This document shows, piece by piece, positions 1 to 5,371 of a stretch of 7,879 bases of DNA. Under the pieces are notes generated by a model. The model was given only the letters and a program-made list of their open reading frames with translations, did not search any database and was not told the origin of the DNA. A program made the translations under genes and the position numbers. Source of the stretch: Clostridiales bacterium (lineage in GTDB: Bacteria; Bacillota; Clostridia; Oscillospirales; Butyricicoccaceae); assembly GCA_019418305.1 (NCBI GenBank), contig DYCA01000055.1, positions 1 to 7,879 on the forward strand, given 5' to 3'. Numbering within the stretch: the first letter of the stretch is position 1; every line of letters starts with the position of its first letter.

Positions 1-552
1 GTTGCCTATACGTTCGGCAGTTCATGGTCGAATGAGCATATGAACTATGAGGAGGCACAGGCTGAACTGACCGATGGTGCCAAGGTGCCGGAGTCGTTTG
101 CAAACGGTTTTGTGTTTGAAAATGCTGTGCATGAGTATGGCGGCGAAAAGGACGAGGACGGTAATGTGCTGCGTGAGTGGACGAAGATCGACGTCGAATA
201 TGAGCGTGATGGTACAACGTTGCATCTGGGTACGGGCGAAGCGTATGATGATGATACGACCGTGGACACCAGCCGCTTTGATGATACGCGCGAAATCGGC
301 GACGTAACCGTACAATACAGTGCAGACGACTACAAGGCAGTACCTGCGGACTACGAGCCGACTGCCGAGGAGCAGGCAGCGGTTGAAGCAGGGGATTTGC
401 AGATTGGCTACGGCGCAAGTGAAGTAACCGTGCAGCAGTATCAGTTCCTTCGCTGGGAGCAAAACGGCGTATATTACACACTCAGCGGCTTTGATCTTGA
501 CATGACAGCCGACGAAATGTTTCAGATGGCACAGGAGATAATCGAGTCTTAA
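1..552 (+). CDS. C-terminal part of acidic DUF4367-like protein (5' end outside window)
   Basis: The reading frame is open from the first base of the window to a TAA at 550-552, so 183 codons of a longer gene are present. An internal ATG at 40 has no convincing ribosome-binding site and is not taken as the start. The protein is very rich in Asp and Glu, has no membrane segment in the visible part, and ends with a segment containing RWEQNGVYYTLSGFDLDM followed by an amphipathic ADEMFQMAQEII helix. That ending (Trp, then a Gly-x-x-Tyr-x-Leu strand, then a short acidic helix) resembles the C-terminal end of DUF4367-type domains, which in Clostridia often sit outside the membrane behind a short cytoplasmic or anti-sigma-like N-terminus. 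The family assignment is inferred from pattern memory; the N-terminal half that would settle it is missing. No clear plus-strand U-tract terminator follows; the hairpin at 592-629 may stop the transcript. Confidence 0.55.
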   Translation, partial: VAYTFGSSWSNEHMNYEEAQAELTDGAKVPESFANGFVFENAVHEYGGEKDEDGNVLREWTKIDVEYERDGTTLHLGTGEAYDDDTTVDTSRFDDTREIGDVTVQYSADDYKAVPADYEPTAEEQAAVEAGDLQIGYGASEVTVQQYQFLRWEQNGVYYTLSGFDLDMTADEMFQMAQEIIES

Positions 553-580
553 AGTGTGAAAAAAGCCGAATATGAAATGA

Positions 581-629
581 AAATAAAACAAAAAGCAGAA
601 AAGCGTCCAAGCGGACGCTTTTCTGCTTT
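581..629 (-). terminator. Rho-independent terminator with perfect 17-bp stem
   Basis: Positions 592-608 pair perfectly with 613-629 around a 4-base loop. Read on the minus strand, the hairpin follows the stop codon of the small gene (631-633) by one base and is followed by a T-rich run (complement of 581-591). On the plus strand it is followed by CTCAG, with no T-run beyond the stem itself, so it is best read as the terminator of the minus-strand gene. It may also block transcripts leaving the plus-strand gene that ends at 552. Confidence 0.85.
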
Positions 630-630
630 C

Positions 631-855
631 TCAGTACCGCTCGCAGTAGCCCTCGCCGCCATTGGCCAGCGACTTGAGTGCTTGTTCAGCGCGCGTATCC
701 GGATCGTCGGATACGCAGACGGCATCGGTCAGCGTTTCGCGTGATGTGTGAGGCAGCTCAAAGAACCGCTCCATCGCGCGTGTATCGTGTCCCATGGCGC
801 TGAGAAAGGAAAAGGGTACGTCGGCTGATACATATTTTCGTTTATCGTGTTTCAT
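631..855 (-). CDS. Small hypothetical protein, 74 aa
   Basis: I do not recognise this protein. Its start is ATG at 855-853 (minus strand), preceded by a good AAAGGAG ribosome-binding site (complement of 865-871) at 9-base spacing; its TGA stop (633-631) is directly followed by a strong minus-strand terminator. This pairing of a good start signal and a matched terminator is the main evidence that it is a gene. The product begins MKHDKRKYVSADVPF, is soluble in character (no membrane segment or signal peptide), has two Cys (47 and 71), and ends CERY. A basic N-terminus is followed by an acidic middle (residues 49-57). It is divergent from rlmD, with about 80 bp between the two starts. The same frame is open much further upstream (to 1800), but that part is antisense to rlmD. 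No minus-strand promoter was clear. Confidence 0.7.
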   Translation of the reverse strand: MKHDKRKYVSADVPFSFLSAMGHDTRAMERFFELPHTSRETLTDAVCVSDDPDTRAEQALKSLANGGEGYCERY

Positions 856-875
856 GGGTGTTCGCTCCTTTCCGA

Positions 876-905
876 TTGCAGTATGTGCCGCGAGCGTGAT
901 ATAAT
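876..905 (+). promoter_or_regulatory. Promoter of rlmD (extended -10)
   Basis: A -35-like TTGCAG (876-881) stands 18 bp before a consensus -10 TATAAT (900-905), which also has the upstream TG of an extended -10 element (897-898). The transcript would start near 912, giving a leader of about 25 nt that carries the AAAGGAG ribosome-binding site at 921-927 before the ATG at 937. Confidence 0.8.
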
Positions 906-936
906 ACGGGTAACATGGGAAAAGGAGCGCCACAAA

Positions 937-2301
937 ATGGAGCTTGTCAAAAATAAAATTTATCGCTGCCAGATTGTTGATTATACTGCGGACGGAACCG
1001 GAATCGGTAAAATTGACGGCCGCGCGGTGTTCGTGCCGCGTACGGCAGTAGGAGATCAGTGCGATGTGCGCATTGTAAAACTCACAAAAAATGTGGCATA
1101 TGCGCGGCTGGAAAAGCTGACTGTGCCGTCGGGCGCGCGCATTCGTCCGGCGTGCCCAGTTGCGGACAAGTGCGGCGGCTGCTGTTATCAGCATATCACA
1201 TATGAGGAGGAGCTGCGAGCCAAAGAGAAAAAGGTGCGCGACGCGCTCACCCGTATCGGTGGGCAGGACGGTGCAGCCCTCCAAGGCATCACGGGTGCGC
1301 CCACGACCGAGCATTATCGCAACAAGGCGCAATATCCGGTCGGGCGGGATGCGGACGGAAACATTGTGACCGGCTTTTACCGGCCGCGCAGCCATGATAT
1401 CGTACCGGTGGAGCGGTGCTTGATTCAGTCTGAAACGGCCGACCACATTGCGGCAATTGTGCGGAAATGGATGCAGGAGTTTGATGTGCCGCCATATGAT
1501 TATGTTGCCAAACGCGGCACTGTACGACATATTTATGTTCGTGTGGGCGAAAAAAGCGGCGAAAGTCAGCTGACGCTGATTGCGGCAACGCGCAAAATGC
1601 CAGCGTTGGATGAGTTGGTACACCGCTTGCGGGAGGCCGAGCCGTCGTTGACTGGTATCTTGCTCAATCATAATCAGCGCGGTGATAATGTTATTTTGGG
1701 CGACCGCACGGATGTGCTGTGGGGTGAACCGATGCTCGAGGATCGGCTGTGCGGACACTCGTTCCTGCTTTCGCCGGAGGCATTTTATCAGGTTAATCAC
1801 GCGCAGGCCGAACGGTTATATGCTTGTGCAGTGGATTTTGCAGGACTGAAGGGGGAAGAAACCGTCATTGATCTGTACTGCGGTGCGGGAACAATCACGC
1901 TGACACTCGCAGAGCGAGCAAAGACGGTTATCGGCGTGGAAATTGTGCCGGAGGCAGTGGAAAATGCGCGGCAGAATGCGGTTCGCAATGAAATGGACAA
2001 TGTAGAATTTCTGTGTGCGGATGCCGGACAGGCTGCACGGCAGCTTGCTGTACGCGGCGTGCGGCCGGATGTGCTGGTGGTCGATCCGCCGCGTAAGGGG
2101 CTGGACGAGCAGACGCGCGACGCGATTTTGAAAATGATGCCGCCGCGCGTTGTCTACGTGTCGTGTGACCCGGCAACACTTGGGCGTGATGTGCGTGAAC
2201 TGACCGGTGCAGGCTATCGGCTGGACTGCGCGCAGGCGTTTGATTTGTTCCCGCGGACCGGACATGTTGAGACGGTAGCGCTTCTGCAAAGGGAAGGCTG
2301 A
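937..2301 (+). CDS. rlmD: 23S rRNA (uracil-C5)-methyltransferase, RlmD/RlmCD family
   Basis: This 454-residue enzyme uses S-adenosylmethionine to methylate carbon 5 of uridine in 23S rRNA. The B. subtilis relative modifies both U747 and U1939; which sites this one modifies cannot be read from sequence. A TRAM RNA-binding domain fills about residues 1-60. Four cysteines expected to hold a 4Fe-4S cluster are present: C73, C79 and C82 (in DKCGGCCYQH) and C161 (VERCLIQ). The Rossmann methyltransferase part shows the SAM motif DLYCGAGT (312-319), DPPRKG (383-388), the catalytic nucleophile C410 in YVSCDPATLGRD, and the general base E445 in GHVETV. Length and motif order are normal, and no key residue is missing. 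The start at 937 is chosen because AAAGGAG (921-927) lies 9 bases upstream and the promoter is at 876-905; an upstream in-frame ATG at 847 precedes the promoter. It is divergent from the 74-aa gene and convergent with the mgtC unit. Confidence 0.96.
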   Translation: MELVKNKIYRCQIVDYTADGTGIGKIDGRAVFVPRTAVGDQCDVRIVKLTKNVAYARLEKLTVPSGARIRPACPVADKCGGCCYQHITYEEELRAKEKKVRDALTRIGGQDGAALQGITGAPTTEHYRNKAQYPVGRDADGNIVTGFYRPRSHDIVPVERCLIQSETADHIAAIVRKWMQEFDVPPYDYVAKRGTVRHIYVRVGEKSGESQLTLIAATRKMPALDELVHRLREAEPSLTGILLNHNQRGDNVILGDRTDVLWGEPMLEDRLCGHSFLLSPEAFYQVNHAQAERLYACAVDFAGLKGEETVIDLYCGAGTITLTLAERAKTVIGVEIVPEAVENARQNAVRNEMDNVEFLCADAGQAARQLAVRGVRPDVLVVDPPRKGLDEQTRDAILKMMPPRVVYVSCDPATLGRDVRELTGAGYRLDCAQAFDLFPRTGHVETVALLQREG

Positions 2302-2387
2302 CGGAAATCGCGCCATGTGCACAGGTTTCGCTGCGAATGAACAGATTTGCGTTGGATAAAATCCGTTTTGTGTGAATTAAAGATGAA

Positions 2388-2431
2388 TATAAAACAACAA
2401 CCGGTCGACAGTAAAGGTTGTCGGCCGGTTG
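2388..2431 (-). terminator. Terminator of the mgtC unit, between convergent genes
   Basis: Positions 2398-2410 pair with 2419-2431 (13 bp including one G-U) around an 8-base loop. On the minus strand the hairpin lies 23 bases past the mgtC stop codon and is followed by a T-rich run (complement of 2388-2397). On the plus strand it is followed by GCGGATGC, so it is a weak terminator for rlmD. The only other plus-strand candidate for rlmD is a tiny 4-bp hairpin (2354-2364) followed by GTTTTG. Confidence 0.8.
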
Positions 2432-2454
2432 CGGATGCACAAAGAGATAACTGA

Positions 2455-3180
2455 TCAGGTTGTCGGCAGGCAGCTGACGCTGCATACCTCTTGGTCTTCA
2501 AGCAGATATTTCATGCTGCGCATAATGGTATCGTGCGATGCGCGCAGGACAACATCATAGCTGGCAATGCCGTCCTGTCCGCGTGTGACCGTGCTCTGAA
2601 CAAGTTGAATTTTGTGTTCTGTGATGAAATCAGAAAAGCGTGACGGGAATTCGCCGCTGCCTTTGACGGTAAATTGCAGATGGCTGGTTTGGCTGGGCTC
2701 GGCGTTCACTACGATATGATGCATGCAGACTTGCAGCACCGCCACAACAATAGTGGTAAAAATACCGACGACAAACATACCGGACCCAATCGCCAGACCG
2801 ATACCTGCGGTGGCCCAAATGCCGGCAGCGGTCGTCAAGCCCTTGATGGTGTTGCCATGCTTGAAGATGACACCCGCGCCCAGAAAGCTGATACCACTGA
2901 CAACCTGGGCTGCAACACGTGCAGGGTCGGCGCCGCGTGTGCCGTTGAATACTTCGCCGGCGGCACTGGTCAGATCAGCAAAGCCGTATTTGGAGACGAT
3001 CATCAGCAGTGCGGCAGCGCAGCAGACAATTACGTGTGTGCGGATGCCCGCTTCTTTGAGACGGCGGCTTCGCTCGAAGCCGATGCAGGCGCCACACAGG
3101 CAGGCAACCAGAATGCGGATGAAAAAGTCCAGCTCCTGCAGGGCGGAAAATTGACTGTTGAGATACGCGGTCAGTGTCAT
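2455..3180 (-). CDS. MgtC/SapB family membrane protein
   Basis: This 241-residue integral membrane protein has the usual MgtC/SapB layout. Hydrophobic segments lie at about residues 20-36, 49-64, 91-106, 115-133 and 136-158, followed by a soluble ACT-like C-terminal domain (about 165-240). The family signature is clear: CGACIGFERSRR (29-40) followed by AGIRTH, then QVVSGISFLGAGVIF (92-106) and GLTTAAGIWATAGIGLAIG (114-132). In Salmonella, MgtC inhibits the F-type ATP synthase and helps survival at low Mg2+; most family members in other bacteria have no established role, so no substrate is claimed. The start at 3180 is chosen because AAGGAG (complement of 3191-3196) lies 10 bases upstream; a longer start at 3201 would place that site inside the coding region. 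It is the second cistron after the 62-codon ORF, whose stop touches this ribosome-binding site, and lies opposite a LysR-type regulator. Confidence 0.93.
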   Translation of the reverse strand: MTLTAYLNSQFSALQELDFFIRILVACLCGACIGFERSRRLKEAGIRTHVIVCCAAALLMIVSKYGFADLTSAAGEVFNGTRGADPARVAAQVVSGISFLGAGVIFKHGNTIKGLTTAAGIWATAGIGLAIGSGMFVVGIFTTIVVAVLQVCMHHIVVNAEPSQTSHLQFTVKGSGEFPSRFSDFITEHKIQLVQSTVTRGQDGIASYDVVLRASHDTIMRSMKYLLEDQEVCSVSCLPTT

Positions 3181-3190
3181 ATGTATATAG

Positions 3191-3197
3191 CTCCTTA
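3191..3197 (-). promoter_or_regulatory. mgtC ribosome-binding site overlapping the upstream ORF stop codon
   Basis: On the minus strand the sequence reads TGG-TAAGGAG: the TAA stop of the 62-codon ORF (3197-3195) shares bases with the AAGGAG site for mgtC (3196-3191). A ribosome ending on the ORF would sit on the mgtC initiation region, which favours translational coupling. It also decides the mgtC start at 3180. Confidence 0.75.
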
Positions 3198-3383
3198 CCA
3201 AAGATTTTGTGTGTGCTTGCGCTTGCGTATAGCGGGAAGCGGATGGGATTCATCCGGACGATGGAAGGAAAACTCCCGATGCGGCAGTTCGCAGGCTTGC
3301 ACGACATGAGGCAGGTATAGATGCAGTGCCGCCTGCATCGGCAACGTGCCGTAAATATCGTGTGTATCGTGTTTCCAATACAT
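3195..3383 (-). CDS. 62-aa leader ORF upstream of mgtC
   Basis: This short ORF starts at ATG 3383-3381, with an AAGGGGAG-type ribosome-binding site whose GGAG core lies 8 bases upstream. The predicted transcript start (about 3422) leaves a leader of about 39 nt, so it would be the first cistron. Its TAA overlaps the mgtC ribosome-binding site. The 62-residue product begins MYWKHDTHDIYGTLP and is unusually rich in His (8) and Pro (6: residues 15, 25, 34, 43, 48, 50), with Leu-Pro recurring at 14-15, 24-25, 33-34 and 49-50. The C-terminus is basic (AIRKRKHTQNLW). No membrane segment, signal peptide or known domain is visible. It may be a real small protein or a leader peptide whose translation controls mgtC. 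I rate it as translated on context rather than on homology. Confidence 0.5.
   Translation of the reverse strand: MYWKHDTHDIYGTLPMQAALHLYLPHVVQACELPHREFSFHRPDESHPLPAIRKRKHTQNLW
3222..3231 (+). repeat. Third copy of the CTTGCGTATA element, inside the leader ORF
   Basis: CTTGCGTATA here is identical over 10 bases to the right half of the inverted repeat at 3468-3478, and its reverse complement is the left half at 3431-3440. I found no other copy in the window. It lies within the coding part of the 62-codon ORF, about 195 bp downstream of the mgtC-side -10 box, and could be a distal operator or a chance match. Confidence 0.45.
3276..3341 (-). promoter_or_regulatory. Mutually exclusive RNA pairings in the mgtC leader
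   Basis: In the minus-strand transcript, the segment 3339-3333 can pair perfectly with 3326-3320 (7 bp, 6-base loop), or an overlapping segment 3341-3335 can pair perfectly with 3282-3276 (7 bp). The two pairings share bases and cannot form together. A further 6-bp hairpin (3240-3245 with 3251-3256) lies downstream. None is followed by a T-run, so this is not a plain terminator attenuator; any effect would be on translation. Stems this short can arise by chance within coding sequence. Confidence 0.25.
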
Positions 3384-3428
3384 AGCCTCATCTCCCCTTG
3401 ATTTTTTGTGCCGGATTTTGTATAGTTA

Positions 3429-3457
3429 ATTATACGCAAGAAGGGATATAAAGTAAA
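3429..3457 (-). promoter_or_regulatory. Promoter of the leader ORF-mgtC unit
   Basis: On the minus strand TTTACT (3457-3452) stands exactly 17 bp before a consensus TATAAT (3434-3429). Transcription would start near 3422. The left arm of the 11-bp inverted repeat (3431-3441) overlaps the -10 box, which would suit control by a protein bound there. Confidence 0.7.
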
Positions 3458-3478
3458 ATTAGAATTCTCTTGCGTATA
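3431..3478. promoter_or_regulatory. 11-bp inverted repeat, candidate operator between lysR and mgtC unit
   Basis: TATACGCAAGA (3431-3441) is the exact reverse complement of TCTTGCGTATA (3468-3478); the half-site centres are 37 bp apart. The left arm covers the mgtC-side -10 box and the right arm lies upstream of its -35 box and 28 bp before the lysR ATG. A regulator gene divergent from its target, with paired sites between them, is the usual LysR-type arrangement, so this is the natural candidate binding site. A separate imperfect palindrome, GTATA-N6-TATAC (3420-3435), overlaps the left arm. No clear lysR promoter could be fixed in the AT-rich stretch. Confidence 0.55.
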
Positions 3479-3505
3479 TATAAAATTCTGTTATAGGAGG
3501 CCGCT

Positions 3506-4405
3506 ATGCTTGATCCCAAGATTTACTCTCTTTTGCAAGTTTACGAGTGTGGAAGCTTCATGGCAGCGGCCAAAAAGCTGTCGATTACTCAGCCGGCAGT
3601 CAGCCATCATATCAAGGCGTTAGAGCAGGAATTGCATGTTACTATCTTCGATCGACGCAATGGGAAGGTGGTTTTGACACGTGAAGGGGAAGAAGTCATC
3701 AAATGCGCGAAGAAAATGCAAGGATTGTATCAAAATCTGCGGCAGGATCTGAAAGACAGCAAAAAACTGGTTTCCCACCTGACAATTGGTGTAACGCATA
3801 CCGCGGAAAGCAATCCAATCGCAGAGGCTTTGGCAAGCTACTGCGCGCAAAATGATCATATAATTATTAAAATGATTACAGGTACTATAAAAAATCTTTA
3901 TAGCAAACTCAAGACATACGAAATTGATCTGGCCATTGTGGAGGGGCGAATTGCCGATCCGGGTATCCGCTATCTGCTGATGGATACGGATTATCTGGTG
4001 CTTGCAGTCTCAGTTAACCACCCCTATGCAAAGCGGGGCATGATTACGCTTTCCGAGCTGAAAAAAGAGCGCATGATTCTGCGCCTGCCTAATTCCGGCA
4101 CGCGCAATCTGTTTACCGCGCATCTGGAGAGCAACAACATGAGCTTGAGCGAGTTCAATGTCATTCTCGAACTGGATAACATCGCTACGATTAAGGATCT
4201 GATTCGGCGTGATTTGGGCGTGTCCATTTTGCCCAAGAGCGTGTGTCTGGACGAGCTGAAAAAGAAGAAGATAGTTGTATTGCCTGTCGAAAACCTCAGC
4301 ATGGTGCGCGAAATCAACATCGCATATCAAAGCGACTTTACGCAGATGGATGTGCTGCACGACATCGTCAAATCCTACCGTGAGACACTGCGGCACTATC
4401 AGTGA
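3506..4405 (+). CDS. LysR-type transcriptional regulator
   Basis: This 299-residue protein has standard LTTR length and layout. The N-terminal winged helix-turn-helix spans about residues 1-60, with the recognition region GSFMAAAKKLSITQPAVSHH (16-35) followed by IKALEQEL and the wing FDRRNGKVVLTREGE. A linker helix runs to about 88. The periplasmic-binding-protein-like effector domain covers about 91-297, starting HLTIGVTHTAESN and containing DLAIVEGRI and DLGVSILPKSV. The effector cannot be told from sequence. The start is set by AGGAGG (3495-3500), 5 bases before the ATG. It is divergent from the mgtC unit and probably controls it and itself, as is common for LTTRs. The DUF3783 gene downstream is 85 bp away with no strong terminator between, so partial read-through is possible. 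Confidence 0.95.
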   Translation: MLDPKIYSLLQVYECGSFMAAAKKLSITQPAVSHHIKALEQELHVTIFDRRNGKVVLTREGEEVIKCAKKMQGLYQNLRQDLKDSKKLVSHLTIGVTHTAESNPIAEALASYCAQNDHIIIKMITGTIKNLYSKLKTYEIDLAIVEGRIADPGIRYLLMDTDYLVLAVSVNHPYAKRGMITLSELKKERMILRLPNSGTRNLFTAHLESNNMSLSEFNVILELDNIATIKDLIRRDLGVSILPKSVCLDELKKKKIVVLPVENLSMVREINIAYQSDFTQMDVLHDIVKSYRETLRHYQ

Positions 4406-4490
4406 AAGTATGCTTGGGGTCATACCGATGGGTTTTAATGAGAAAATATGAGCTTAAAATATCAATAAACGAGTAAAGGAGACACATATT

Positions 4491-4874
4491 ATGGCAGTAT
4501 CCCGTGAAACCGTACTGTTTTATGAACCGGCGGGCGGGGCGCAGGGCGCGCTGCTCAAATCCATTCTGGTGCGCATGGGTGTGCGCATTAAAAACGTCTC
4601 GTCGGAAGCAGTGGGGCAGACGATTGGCTGTCTGTTGGGCCGCAAGGGCTTCGATGCGCGCGAAAATCCGGAAGCGCCTGTGCTGGACGAGCCGGTGCTG
4701 GTCATGGATGGATTTACCGATAAGCGGTTGGAAATCCTGCTGCGGGAGATGAAGAAAAGCGGTATTTCCGTACCATATAAGGCGATTGTGACCGAAACCA
4801 ATCTGGGATGGCTGTTCCATCAGCTGTATGATGAGCTTTCCGAGGAGCATAAAGCGATGCAGGGCGGAAAATAA
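4491..4874 (+). CDS. DUF3783 domain-containing protein
   Basis: This 127-residue soluble protein matches, as far as I can recognise, the DUF3783 family of small clostridial proteins of unknown function. The recognisable core is the C-terminal half: VLVMDGFTDKRLEILL (69-84), VPYKAIVTETN (94-104) and GWLFHQLYDELSEEH (106-120). The N-terminal half (residues 7-50) reads like a small alpha/beta unit with VLFYEP and a Gly-rich turn. There is no signal peptide, membrane segment or Cys pair; the single Cys is C47. Its start is supported by AAAGGAG (4475-4481) 9 bases upstream. It lies 148 bp before trxA, which has its own promoter. No function is claimed. Confidence 0.8.
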   Translation: MAVSRETVLFYEPAGGAQGALLKSILVRMGVRIKNVSSEAVGQTIGCLLGRKGFDARENPEAPVLDEPVLVMDGFTDKRLEILLREMKKSGISVPYKAIVTETNLGWLFHQLYDELSEEHKAMQGGK

Positions 4875-4896
4875 ATGTTTTCTTTTTGCAGAAAGC

Positions 4897-4905
4897 TGTT
4901 ATAAT
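4897..4905 (+). promoter_or_regulatory. Promoter of trxA (extended -10)
   Basis: A consensus TATAAT (4900-4905) carries the extended TG at 4897-4898. No good -35 lies at the usual distance (the best is a T-rich stretch near 4878-4883), which fits an extended -10 promoter. The transcript would start near 4912, giving a leader of about 110 nt before the trxA ATG. Confidence 0.7.
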
Positions 4906-4956
4906 AAGAGTTATCCGGTGTATGTTTGGCCAGTGCCGGGGCCGGATGCTAGTGTG

Positions 4957-4991
4957 TGCATTCCTGACAAAGGTCTGTTGATACGAATGCA
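4957..4991 (+). other. Imperfect hairpin in the trxA leader
   Basis: TGCATTC (4957-4963) pairs perfectly with GAATGCA (4985-4991). Inside it a weaker 5-bp stem (4965-4969 with 4976-4980, two G-U pairs) is possible. It ends 15 bases before the AAAGGAG site of trxA (5007-5013). There is no T-run, so it is not a terminator; it might stabilise the mRNA or tune translation, but I do not recognise it as a known riboswitch. Confidence 0.35.
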
Positions 4992-5022
4992 TAGATGAAA
5001 TAGAGAAAAGGAGTGTTGAAAT

Positions 5023-5328
5023 ATGGCGGTTTTAACGATTACCAAGGAAAATTTTGCGAGTGAAGTTATGGCGTCTGAAAAGCCGGTGCTGCTTGACTTT
5101 TGGGCAAGCTGGTGCGGCCCCTGCCGTATGGTATCACCCATTGTGGACGAGATAGCGGAAGAGCGTACCGACATCAAGGTTGGTAAGATTAATGTCGATG
5201 AGCAGGGTGAGTTGGCACAGCAGTTCGGTGTGATGAGTATTCCGACACTGGTTGTGATGAAAAACGGTCAGATTGCAAACAAGGCAGTCGGTGCGATGCC
5301 CAAGGAGAATATTCTTGCGTTGCTGTAA
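5023..5328 (+). CDS. trxA: Thioredoxin
   Basis: This 101-residue cytoplasmic protein-disulfide reductant has the classic thioredoxin fold. The redox site is WCGPC with C31 and C34; the buried Asp D25 (LLDFWASW) and the cis-proline P74 (MSIPT) are present. The conserved KINVDE strand (55-60) and a C-terminal KNGQ turn are also visible. Length is slightly under the usual 105-110. The start is supported by AAAGGAG (5007-5013) 9 bases upstream and by the extended -10 promoter at 4897-4905. It ends tail to tail with a thioredoxin reductase-like flavoprotein, its likely electron donor, and the two share a bidirectional terminator. Confidence 0.96.
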   Translation: MAVLTITKENFASEVMASEKPVLLDFWASWCGPCRMVSPIVDEIAEERTDIKVGKINVDEQGELAQQFGVMSIPTLVVMKNGQIANKAVGAMPKENILALL

Positions 5329-5335
5329 GGAAAAT

Positions 5336-5371
5336 AAAAAAACGGAAGCGGAAAACCGCTTCCGTTTTTTT
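5336..5371. terminator. Bidirectional terminator between trxA and the flavoprotein gene
   Basis: CGGAAGCGG (5343-5351) pairs perfectly with CCGCTTCCG (5356-5364) around an AAAA loop, flanked by seven A (5336-5342) and seven T (5365-5371). Each strand therefore gives a GC-rich hairpin followed by T7. It lies 7 bases after the trxA stop, and on the minus strand it overlaps the TAA stop of the flavoprotein gene (5372-5370). Confidence 0.95.

Noticed and set aside
693..716. 9-bp hairpin GCGTATCCG / CGGATACGC
   Set aside because: It lies inside the 74-aa coding region without a T-run or other signal; probably chance.
863..929. Inverted repeat CGCTCCTTTCC (863-873) / GGAAAAGGAGCG (918-929) between the 74-aa gene and rlmD
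   Set aside because: Both arms are the ribosome-binding sites of the two divergent genes, so the symmetry follows from two strong Shine-Dalgarno sequences; the arms also differ by one inserted base.
856..1800. Minus-strand frame continuing upstream of the 74-aa gene (389 codons in total)
   Set aside because: It runs antisense to rlmD, has no start signal of its own, and the real start at 855 has a good ribosome-binding site. Only the last 74 codons look genuine.
2674..3309. Plus-strand 211-codon frame opposite mgtC
   Set aside because: It is antisense to a clear MgtC/SapB protein, has low-complexity composition and no ribosome-binding site.
4406..4440. Possible terminator after lysR
   Set aside because: Only a 3-bp stem (ACC/GGT) precedes a short TTTT; too weak to call.
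4912..5006. Riboswitch in the trxA leader
   Set aside because: No known riboswitch consensus was recognised; only a short hairpin is supportable.
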